From: Cristatella mucedo
Taxonomy: Eukaryota > Bryozoa > Phylactolaemata > Cristatellidae
Assembly (NCBI GenBank): GCA_009760855.2
Contig: WPIO01000093.1
Coordinates: 1,075,001 to 1,139,000 of the forward strand
DNA: 64,000 nucleotides
Reading direction: 5' to 3'
A program made the translations under genes and the position numbers. Below the pieces are notes generated by a model that worked only from the letters and a program-made list of their open reading frames with translations, did not search any database and was not told the DNA's origin. Positions 35,320-47,300 of the stretch are shown here, piece after piece (positions within the stretch are counted from its first letter, which is position 1; the number at the start of each line of letters is the position of its first letter).

Positions 35320-38300
35320 CTTTTGGAATAAAGAAAAATCGCTAGCAACCGGCTGAGGCAGTAGCTGCAGGCAGCAGCAGCAGTAGTAGCAGCTGTAGCG
35401 GCCGGCGATCAGCCTGCCGAGGGGTGATCACCTCTTGCTGGCCAGTCGTTCGTTCGGCTCAGGCGAAAGGCTGTCGTCATCGGCTCGAAGTGCCGAGTTG
35501 GCAGCGCTGATAGGCGTAGTCGCTGGAGCTGCCGCACGGCGGCGCTGTGGTGGCGGGTCCTCGGCATCGATGCCGTGACAGCTGGCGAAGGCTATGGCCT
35601 GCGAGCGAGCAAGTGAGCCAACTGACAAAGCTCAGTGCCTCCGGCCGGCTGGAATTTGCCGAGCACGCGCGCCAGCGGAGCACCGTCTGCGAGACTTGGC
35701 ATGGGACTTGGCTGCCGTCGGCATTGTTTTTGGTTCCTTGCTCCTCTACTTTGGTCCTACACCAGGACTAAAGGTGACCTACCTTGGCCAGCAGCAGCCG
35801 GTATATGCTTTCCTTGCCACTACCACTGCTGCCTCCACGTCTTTGACCTGCTGTGGCAAGGGCGAGCCTGCAGCAGAAACGGTGAGCATGCATTTGCAAG
35901 GAACTAGGAAGACGACCATCGCTTTGAGCTGCTGGCGATGCACGAGCCCTTGACTCGAGCTCTCGAAGCGGTGCGCCTGAGGCGAGGCAGTCGGCTGCCG
36001 TAGGGTAGGGCAAGATGGTCGCCTACCTTCGGTAGACGTCGACCGTGGTGGCAAAGGCGTGAGCGAATGCGCTCGGCGTGTGGTGCTTGCAGCTTAGCAG
36101 AGCTTCGAGATGGCACTGAAACGCCTGAGACAGCTCTGGCTGCTGTGCACTTTGCCGAGGCATTCGCAGCTTACGTGCAGCAAGCGACGTGGCAGCAGGG
36201 CGAGGCGATTGGTCAGCTCTAGCGTCAGCTGCCCTCAGGCTCAGCCGCGGGCTGCGACACGTGCACACCGTGGAGTAGGAAATTGGGCCAGCGGAGAGAA
36301 TTGGGATTTGCAGGTGCATCGGAACAGGGGGCGGCTACCCTCCGGTGCTGGTGACCGGTGAGCAGGCCGCCCAAATGCACCAGTCAGTGGTCAGATGACT
36401 TACTTTCTCGTACTGCTCTTGAACCAGCAGCAGAGCTGCTATGACGTCGAGAGCGCCCAGCTTGGCTAGCGCAGCCTGTGCAGCAGCCATCGGAAAGGCA
36501 CCGCCGTAGAGCTGCAAAGACGGTGATAGCAGAACTGTCAGCTTTGTCTCGCCTGCTGGGGGGGGGGGCATCGCCGGCCAGTGGCCAGTACCCCGGCTTC
36601 GGCTGCACCTAGGCTGCAAGTTCGAGCAGCAGCCGGCCGCTGGCTAATCTTAACCCGAAGGCAGCTCTAACCGTAGGCGTCAATTACGGTCTAAGCTAAT
36701 CTCTGCCCCAACTGTGTGAATGAGCTACAAGATTCTCTGATTGCTGGCCTGCCGGCATGTTCAATCAGGCGATTACAGATGGTGCAAAACTCTGCAGCTA
36801 GGCTTGTCTGCCGTGAGCGTCGCAGTTGCCACATCGCACCACTTCTCGTCGACCTGCATTCGCTACCAGTCAAGCAACGGATCGAGTTTAAGGTTTTGTC
36901 GCCCACTTTTGGGTCACTTCATTCTTTGGCTCCAGCTTATTTCTCAGATCTACTTCCCCACCAGGCCAAACACCATACCACCCTCTTTTCGCAAACAAAC
37001 TGTTTACCTATACCTCTTACAAACCTCAAATCCTTTGGAGACCGTGCATTTAGTTCGTATGCTTCCAAAGCTTAGAACTCACTCCCGACTTACGTCACAA
37101 CATCCTCTGACTTGACCACATTTTAAAAGAACTTAAAAGCACCTACTTAGGACAGCATTTAGTGGGTCCCTGTGATTCGTCCTTACGTGCTTATGTCAGC
37201 TGACACTGCATGCTGCCACTAACCACACTTGTATGCTGACCCTGTGCATGTCACCCTTAGCCATGTTATTCATGTTTGTTTATCAAGCATGATATTACTT
37301 ACCATTCAATCGCGTTTCCCTTTGCAGCAAATGTAAAGCACCTTGAAAGAGGATGAGTTCTCTGTGGTCACTTTATCAAGATTATAATTGTCATTATTAT
37401 TATTAGGATCTAGTGCGATTAAGTTAAGATTAGGATTAAGTGCAAGTCAGTTTCGTGCGACCCTGGCTCGTTAAGTCACTGATTTCAATAACCCGTGTGT
37501 GCAAGGGCCTCCAGGTTTTGTGCAGTCGGCCACTTTGCCGGTGTGAATTGAAAGTTTAAACTGATTGAGGTCGCGTTTTGCTCCTTGGTCCGAGGCTGCG
37601 AGGCCGACTTCGACTGGCTCGTGGAATGTTTCGAGCCTTTCAAATTGTCGACTTGAGCGTTGCCAATGTGGCCTTCAGCCCGTGAAGGACTGGGCTAGTG
37701 CTCGAACCACCACTGAATACCTAGGGCTGCTGGCTCATCGGCTTTTCACCAACTATTCTGTAATAGTCTCGTGCTTGTCAGATGGAGCCATCAGCCAGGG
37801 CAGGACAAATGACGGGCAGGCACTAAGGCAGTTTAAAACTGCGTTGTGGGCAATGCCGAGACAGGCGACCGTGTCATATCGGTAGGTTTGATTTGTCAAA
37901 ATCGGGGCAGCTGACGACAGTACCCGAGTTTATCAGGCATCGAGAGCCTGGCTAGGCGACATTTCGGCCGCTATCGCTTTACCTACCTTGGCAATGCACG
38001 GTATGAGGTGAAGGCTGTATGCCGCGTGACCGCTCAGCTCCAGTATGCCGCTCTCAGTGATCGCATCGCATCTTTGCAAGTCGTTCCTCTAAACGGCACA
38101 GTATTCGACGACATACGCCTGTGCTGCTGCTGCAATCTGCATCGCTTGTCGGTCGAGAAATAATTGCTGCCGAAAATGGCTGGCCGACCGTAACTCACCG
38201 CGAGACCGTTATGTAGGCTTGAAGAGGATGATCGACGTTGCGCTTTTTCGCCTGCTGCAGGAGCGAGCAGCACGTGTGCCGCTGGTGGCAGCAAGAGGCC

Positions 38301-41300
38301 GTCTGGTGCCACAGCGTCCTTCTCCTACAATCGCAAAGTCGATGACGCGATTGCAGGGCCATAGCTGATTTAGCTCGGTTCGGCGAGTCGCGTTAAATTC
38401 AGCACAAGATTCGAAGTTAATGATCTGCATCATCGTGTGTGGGCACTGTACGCTGCACGATTACGTTGCAGCCAAATTGACACGTGAAAAATGCTTACTG
38501 CCATTAATAGAATACGAACGCAAAACCGCTGTGTCCTGAATCGTGTACACTAAGCGCCAGGACAGCTGCTGGAACGGCCAAGAGCGAGCATGATCAGTAG
38601 CATCTCTGGCAAGTCAAAGGGTACTAATCACTCGATCCTCCTGCATAGAATTTATTAAATGCATATCATAAGTTGGAGCAGAGGCATAATTGACGAGAGG
38701 TACAACCCAGAGGCTTAGCCCACGGGTCAAGTGCTCGCTCTTCACGATCCAGGTCGTGGGTTCGAGTCCTGCAGTGGGTGATCCTGTGTAGCCCACTGCA
38801 AGCAGTGGCGGTAGCCGCGAAGGCTCTTCTGCTGCTATATAAATGAAGTTTTCAAATCAGCTAACCTTTTTATTTTATAGAAATTTCCATAGAAGGCCTA
38901 GGCTCTTTTAAGAATTCTCGTCTACCATTGTGAGTAGGTGGGTTGCCCTAATGTCAAGATTAATATCATAATTGGCTTAGCCCTTAGCCAAGTTTATATT
39001 TGATAAAAGCCGGAAAAGGATAGAGTGACATTGCATAATGGGATATGTCATCCCAAGCTCGGGAATTGAATGCAATATTTCGGCAGTGTTTTAATCTCGG
39101 GTAGTCGTCAAACATACTTGAAAGCTACTACTTTCCTGCCATAGTAGCAGGTTTACTTTTTTGCTCTTTCTTAAGACATTTACCCGATTATGTTTGCACC
39201 GAGCATTATGTACCTACTTCCTCCACGTCAGCTCGATTAATATTCAGTATATCAATTGGTGCCTCTGGGCTATCGTCGGGCTTTCCCGAGAGAAAAGGCA
39301 CACAATCCCTCGAAGGCGCCACAACTTCGAAGCTCTTTTTCGGTGGTAACGTCAATCGGTGAGATACAGTCAATCAATTGTTTCGCTCGATCTGTCTGCA
39401 GCTTTTGATACTATCTATCACCGAGTTCTTCTCGAGTGCCTCATATCTCGCCTGGGCATCACTGGCACTGCACTGCAATGGTGCAGGTCCTATCTCAGTG
39501 GGAGACTCCAGAGTATTGATGCGAACGGACAATGACCATCCGAGGAGCCACCTAAGTATGGAGTGCCTCAGGGTTCTCTGCCTCAGGGTCCGGTTCTTTT
39601 CACGATTGATACTCTCCTTCTTGCAGATGTGATTGCCAAGCACAACCTAAACTTTTACTTGTGTGTAGATGACATTCAGTTGCTTTGATCCCTCCCAGCC
39701 ATCGAGCAAATCGAATTCTCTCCACTGTCTTGCTGCATGTATCGATGACTTCTGTACATGGATGGCAGCAAACTTTCTTAAATCGAATGATGATACAACC
39801 AACTTAACTAATCATAGGTGAAACAAGTGTGATTCAGAAATTGGAAAACGTAATGCTCGAAATCAGCTCTGCTAGCTCCTTTTGAATTTGTACGAAATCT
39901 TAGCGTCCTGTTCCGAAGTGACCTTTCCTTAGACGACCACCACATCCGCTCCACACTCAAGTCTGCGTGCTTTCAGATACATAGGATTGCTAAAATTCGG
40001 ACTTGCTTAGACTGGATACTACATGTAAATTAATCCAAGCTTAAAAAAACCAGGGCTTCTTTTTTCATTAGAAAACTGAATTCCTGCCAGTCGGACACTA
40101 AACAGATTTATAAGACAGTAAACCATTTACTGGCCAATGCTGCCAGGTCTGACTCCCCAGATATTAAGGGCTCAGCCGAAAAGTTTTCAGCCTTCTTTAC
40201 TGAAAAAATTGTGCACATTCGTGCCTCCATTAAGCCCCCTCCGACCAAAGCAATCGCCGTTCCTCAACCTGTGACCTTTCTTAAAAGGTTCTCCGATGTT
40301 TCTGCCTTTGATGTGGCTGCCTTAATAAGGTCTAGCAAAAAGAGCTCGTCTCCTGAAGACCCTATACCTTCATCTCTGTGGTCTTCACTTGCAGACCAAC
40401 TTAGCCCTGCCATAACCAAGATTTTTAATGCTTCTCTGGGAAAAGGGGTCGTCCCCAAGTCCTTCAAATCGGCAATCGTTAGACCTATTCTTAAAAAGCC
40501 TGGATTAGACACAGAGGTCCTAGCAAACTATCGTCCAGTTTCCCTTCTTCCGTTTTTATCAAAGATTCTTGAAAAATATGTTGCTAAGCAGCTAGTTGAA
40601 CATATTGAAAATAATGGAATGTCAGAAGCATTTCAATCAGGGTTCAAGAGGCAGCACTCCACTGAAACTGCTCTCCTCCGTGTTAACAATGACATTCTAC
40701 GTGGCAACGACGACGGGAATGTCACTGCCCTAGCTCTGCTAGATCTGTCTGCTGCCTTCGACACCATTGATCACGAAGTTCTGCTTGAACGATTGCGAAC
40801 AACGATCGGTCTGCCAGACGAAGCACTGGCGTGGTTTAAATCATACTTGTCTGATCGTGTTCAATCCGTGTCGTGTGGGGGTCAGGTCTCAAACATGAGA
40901 AGGGTCACCCGTGGAGTCCCTCAAAGGTCTGTACTTGGTCCCTTGCTGTTCTCCATTTATACGCAACCTCTGGGAAAAGTGATTAAGGCCCATGGAATAG
41001 GATATCACTTCTATGCTGACGATACTCAGTTGTATTTGTCATTTAAACCGTCGGAATCTGCTGCAGCAACTGAGAAACTGAATGCTTGCCTTGCCGATAT
41101 TCGATCCTGGATGTCGGAAAACTTCCTGAAATTAAATGATGATAAAACCGAACTGCTGCTCATAGGACACCCTAAGCGTGTGGCTGGATTAAAAGGCTTT
41201 GCTGTTCTAATAGGTGATGCTATTTCGCGACCTTCACCCTGTGCTCGAAATCTAGGTGTCGTGTTCGACAGCTGCCTCAATTTCAAAAGCTTCATTCAGA

Positions 41301-44300
41301 AGACTGCCTCTACAGCTAGCCATCACATCCGATCCCTATTCAAGATTAGAAGCTGTCTCCCACAGTGCCTTGTAAAAAATTTAACTAGCTCTTTAGTTCT
41401 GTCTCGGCTTGATTATTGTAATTCCCTTTTGGCTGGGCTACCAAAGAAAGCTATTATGCCACTACAGCGGACTATGAATATGGCTGCAAGGCTGGTCTTC
41501 AAGTCCCAGCGGTTTCAGCACGTGTCTCCTTTGCTGAAAGAGCTAGAATGGTTGCCGGTTGAGCAAAGGATACAGAGCAAAGTTCTTACGCTGACCCACA
41601 AGGCCCGCCACGGCTTGGCTCCTTCATACCTAGCTGAACTGCTGCATCAGTTTCAGCCTGTTCGCGCCCTCAGGTCCTGTGTGGACAATAAATTAGCTGT
41701 CCCATTCCTCCGCTTAACGACAGTTGGCGACAGAAGCTTTAGCTCTGCAGGTCCTAGACTGTGGAACTCGCTTCCACAATTCTTACGCAACGACATCTAC
41801 TCTCCAACTGCCGACTATGGCACATCTTTTTCAGCGGTCCTGAACTGCTACTTCTATGCTACTCACTACCTCAACTGCTCTCCTAACTCTGCTATGCTTC
41901 CCACTTTCTCTTTGTTGCGTGAGACGAAGTCTGTTGGCTACCGAATGCGTACCGAAAGCCGCTTAGGCTGTGAGTGCGCTATACAAAACTCTCCTGCGTA
42001 ACACCCACATGGTCTTTATGACTTTGTGGAGTTACTGACGGAGATACATTACATTACATGCATTCGTTATATCCAGTCTCGACTTATGTAATTAACTGCT
42101 TGTTGGTCTATGGCCCTGTGCAATCAGGGGCTTACAGTTCATGCGTAACTCTGCAGCTAGGCTTGTCTGTAGTGAGCATCGCAGTTGCCACATCAAACCA
42201 TTTCTCGCCGACATGCACTGGCTCCCAGTCACGCAGTACATCGATTTTAACGTTCTTTCTCTCACTTTTAGGTCAATTCATTCTTTGGCTCCAGCCTACC
42301 TATCAGATCTACTCGCCCACCAGCTAAGCATCATATCACCCGCTTTTGTCAATACAATCATTTAGCTACTACCTCAAATCCTTGAGAGACCGTGCCTTTA
42401 GTTCATTTGCTCCCAAAGCCTTAAACTAATTTCTGACTGATGTCACGAGATTTCCTAACTTGATGACATTTAAACTATAAAATATCTATTTATCACAGCA
42501 TTTAGTGGCTTCTTGTCGATTCCAGCAAGCACATATAGAGATGAGGCAAGTATATTTAGTTGCATGTACTGCTGCTGACCACGGTCCATGCTATTCGTCT
42601 TTTGTGTGTTTATGCATGCAGACACTGGGCATGCTGCCACTAACCGTATTTGCATGCTGACTCTGCAAATTTCACCTCTAACCATGTTATGCTTGTTGTC
42701 ACTGAGGATGCTACCACTAAAAATTCGACTATGCTTCCATATCAAATTCCATAGCAAATGTAAAGTGCCTAGAAAGAGATTACATTATTTGAGGGTGCTA
42801 TACAAATAAATTATTATTATAAGAAAGGAACCGAAACATTGCAGGCAATAAAAAGAGCATAGCCGAGACTGGCAAAGGAAATTAGCATAGTTGGTTTTTT
42901 AGTTCATTAGTTCAGTCACAGGTTTTTTAGCTCATCGATGACTATGGCTTCGACAAAAGCTTGCTAAAGAGCTGAGCGCATTTGCCACTGGAAGTTAGCC
43001 CGATAGGTCGCTGTGGCTCTGTCAATTCAACCTCAGAGGCAGTTGCAACGAGGATTATTCTAGACTCTTTCTCACTCACCACCGCCGCGAAATATTCACG
43101 CAGAGCGGCTGATGACCCACGAAGCACCTGATCGCTGGTGCAGCCATAAACTGTTGTGTACACTACTTGTTCCGCTAAGCCGGGACCGAGAGTGGATGAG
43201 CCTCTGTGACATGCAGAGCAGACGTTCCGACGTCCGCAGGGCCTGGCTTAGATGCAGCCTAGCGCTAGAGAGATAGAGGTCAAGGAAGCGATGGCCACCG
43301 ACCTGCTTGTTCGCCAGCCAGCTGCCTCTTCCCCAAGCCAGAAGCCGTCCCTGCTCGTCCAGCGCCACGCAGAAGTCGGAGCTGCCCGCGACGTAGGTCA
43401 CTGCCGGCTCCTCCTCCTCTCCTGAACTCCGTGAGGATTGAGCGTCGCCCTGCCGCGAAGCACCCGGTCTGCCAGCTCGCAGGCGATAGCTTCTCGCGAT
43501 GTCACATCCCCAGGCGTAGAGCTGGCCGGCGCTGGTAAGCGCCAGCGTGTGCAGAGCGGTGCAGGAGACCTGCAGCGAGCAGAAGGCTGTCGCAGGGGGC
43601 GTGGTCGCAATTCGCCCGAAAGCCTTGCGGAGGAGAATGCTGGCAACTGACCGACCGCCCCGTAGGTGCAGGTCGGCACAGCCGTGCTGAGTATGCACCC
43701 ACAAGGGAACCTGCAAAAAGGACGAGTGCATAGGGGGAGATCGGATACAGTGAGGCGGGCGAAGCCGGAAGAGGCATCGTTCTGCTATTGACATCGTCCT
43801 GCCACGGGAAGCCTTGCAAGACGGTGACCATCCCTGCTTTTAGTAATGCTGGCTTGAAGTCATTTGCTACTGTCATCTTTGAAACGACGGTCGATAGTCC
43901 CTGGGGGACATGCTAGCCGCGATAATCCCTGGCACATGCCAGCTGCGCTTGCAGCGAGATGTAAAACACCCTGATAGAGATGAAGTTCTTCTAGGAGGCG
44001 CTATACAGTTTGATCGTGTGATAAAAGTTCGCCGAGAACTACTAAGCGGGACAAGCTGGCCGGTTTGGGCTCGAGAAGTAAAAGTAAAGGTTAGCTTTTT
44101 AACAATCATTTATGTGGCGGTAGCTGAGTCTTAACGGCTATCAACAAAACTTGCAGAAGGCAATAGCAGATTGCCAGCTTCAGGACTCGAACCCAAGAGC
44201 AGGATCGTGAAGTGCGAGCACCTTGCCCCCCCCCCGCGAAAAGACCAAAGCGCAAGTTTGAGCGTGCGCACGCGGCTTAGTTGGAATCCGTAGTACTACG

Positions 44301-47300
44301 TGCATAGACGTCGAGAGACTGACGTCTCTCAGCTGCTACCGCAAGGGTCGGTCGCCGTATTGCTGGCTAGCTGCGAGCGAGTCTTGAGGCTAATGGCTGC
44401 TGCTAGAACACGATGATGACGAACGAAGGGAATAGAATAGAGGACGAATAGAAAGAGGATGTCGAAAGTCTCGACTTAAGAAAGTGCAGATTCAGACAGA
44501 GGAGGCTCAGACTGGTCGATACGCTTAGAAGTTATAACACAAAGAGCGTCTTGACAGCATGCCGTTCGACGCCACACACGCGGTCTGCCGATCGAATATT
44601 CGACTAGTGGGCGACATACTTCGCCTGACCCGCATGCACACGTGCAGCCAGCGAGAGCCGGCAAGTGCAGCAGAGAGTGGCAGGCGGCGGAGGCAGGCGA
44701 GCAAGCGCAGGGGACGAACCTGCACGATTGTGCCGGAAAACTGGGTGGACACTTTTCGCGGTTTGGAGTTTGACGCCAGGAAGCAACTGACGGTCTCATG
44801 GTCGCAGCTGCCATCCATTCGCAGGTCGCGAGCTGCCTGCAGAGCGCGTGCCGCTTCCTCCAGCAGCGGCGGACTCACTCCCCACGCGTACACCGCGTTC
44901 GATACCGTCACGGCGATCTTGAAAACAACGACAGCACGACGAGTCAGCAGTCGGCAGCGACGTCGGCCGCCGCCGGTCTGATGCGGTAAATAAATAAATA
45001 AAATTCCTTTGAACAGCGCCCTAAGAGATAGAGCCCAATCTCTATTCAGTCCCTTGACATTTGCCACAGGGCTCGAGCCCACGACCTCGGCCGGTTCTTG
45101 GTCGGCGAGAGCACCTTGACTGCTGGGCCAAACCATCGCGACATTAGTAAGAGTCGAGTCGAGCTGTGCATGCTGACTTACGCTGTGAAAACTGTGCGTG
45201 GCAATGAGCCTCACAGGCTCGTCCAGTGCCACCATGGGTGTCGGCCAAGGTCGTATCGCTCCCGTGTCGCCTGTGCCCAGCTGGCCGAACGACGAACATC
45301 CGAACGAGTACACATCTCCCTGCATCGAAGTCGAGCGGCGGCATGAGCGCGGGCCCATCGTGGAACGTGCGTATAGGATGCAGGCAGAGCGTGACCGCCC
45401 GAGAGAGGGCTTGCAGCTCCCTTCGAAGGCGCCGCCGTCTGCTCGCGCGGACACCTCTCGTCGCCTCTCTCGATGCACGAGAGCGCGCCGCGGCGGGATG
45501 GCGAAGGAAGCGCTCACCTCGGAGGTGAGCACCAGTGAGTGCGCTTGACCGCCGGCGGCGGCGGCCACACGGAGACCGGCCAGTGGCGCGGGATGGCGAA
45601 GGAAGCGCTCACCTCGGAGGTGAGCACCAGTGAGTGCGCTTGACCGCCGGCGGCGGCGGCCACACGGAGACCGGCCAGTGGTGTCACTGCAGTGGGCAGC
45701 GAGACGTCGTCACACGATCCGGTGCCCAGCTGCCCCTGCGCTCCACGACCCCACGACCACAGCCTAAAATAAGAGGATCGCCGGCGTCCTGGTCACACGG
45801 AGCCATCTACTCGAGCCTCGAAGGAGGAATGCTGAGCTGGCTAGGCAGCGCGATGATTCGGAAAGCGAAGACACGACGACAGCGTCGGCCACCCCCTGGT
45901 AGTTGCTGGAGTCGAGGACAGCGCTGCTGCTGCTGCCTCCGCGAGGCGATACAGCCCGAGGTCGTACCTTCCGTCCTCCGTTATGGCCAGTGTGTGGTAG
46001 TGACCGCAGGCGATGTCGACGCAGCAGAACTCGGGTATTCTTGTCGGCACATCTGCCCATTGCACCGCCCCAATTCCCAGTTGCCCGTAGCGTGACGATC
46101 CCCAGGCGTAAACCTTCGATGGAGAGAGAGAGAGATAGAGAGGGAGAGAGAGCTTTGCCACTAACCACATTTGCATGCTGACCCTGTGCATGTCACCCCT
46201 AACCATGTTATTCATTTTGTTTGTTTATCAAGCATGATATTACTCACCATTCAATTGCATTTCCCTTGGCAGCAAATGTAAAGCGCCTAGAGAGAGATTG
46301 AGTTCTCTGAGGGCGCTTTATCAAGTGCATTATTATTATGATTATTAGGGCTAGCTGAGCATAGGGATTCTTTAACAAGCCTACCTCATTGACGCATAAA
46401 TCTAAACTTTCAAACGCCGAGGGAGGGACCAACCCGGCAGTCATATACTCATAACGGTAGCTGCCGGTAATAAATATAACTAGAGCTCATTGCCCTTGAA
46501 CTCGTTTCACTGAGTCATATTAGAATTACACTTCCATTACACGTCACTCGCGGAAGTACTGGTCCCCATCTTGCCGCGTGACTGATGGAAGGACGGATGG
46601 ACTTTCTTTGGGCTGTAGGCATTCACAAAGGCGGCTCATCGGCCCGAAAGCGTGGGTTCTGCCTTTAATTATTAGAGATTACAGCGCCGGCACATAAACG
46701 TAACTAACCATGGGAATCAAGATATAACCTCAAATATTTCAACGCTTATGGACTGCGAGCCAACAAAGTTTCACTAAAAAACACATGAATCCTATGAAGT
46801 AGCAATAGTTGTAACAATTTATGGGCTACCACCACTTTGGTTAATTACAAGACGTAAACCTGCGAAATGACCCTGGCCTTGTAGGATCTGGTGTTATTTT
46901 TAACTTCCGCTATCACAATTTTCGGATATTATTTTTTAGCACCGCCTGAGCAATAATAATAATAGCAATAGTAATACATTCGTGTATCACCCTGAGAGAG
47001 CTAATACTCTTTATAGACACTTACAAGATACTGTAAAGAAGGCATGACCAAATTATTGGGGGTAAATTGCGAAATTTCATTAAGCATGACATCGTTAGAT
47101 GTGTCATGCACAGGGTCAACATGCAAATATGGTTAATAGCAGCAGGCGTAGTGTCAGCCAGCGTGAATAAGCGCACATAGGAAGAATTTCATGGACCTAC
47201 TAAGTACTGCAATAATCAGGTGTGTTTTAATCTTCTTTTTAAATGTCGTCATGTTTGGGGATGTCGTGACGTCAGTCGGAAGTGAAGAGCAATGTGAATT

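Larger units (their letters stand above)
39388..42825 (+). mobile_element. LINE-A copy interrupted by a LINE-B insertion
   Basis: The left part (39388-40044) starts at the SAAFDTI motif and runs to a sequence matching ...AAGTTGGTCCATG of other copies. The right part (about 42057-42825) resumes with GCATTCG, then the RLVCSEHRSCHI-like region, 3' noncoding sequence and the tail. Both parts are heavily decayed. Confidence 0.82.

Noticed and set aside
38199-38324. Alternative frame of this exon (LWHQTASCCHQRHTCCSLL)
   Set aside because: Protein-like, but it would leave phase 2, which puts a stop in the next exon. The other frame fits both neighbours.
44525-45568. Single 347-codon minus-strand frame across RCC1 exons
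   Set aside because: Splice sites and RCC1 motifs show that it covers real exons (45319-45182, 44917-44720) plus introns that happen to be open.
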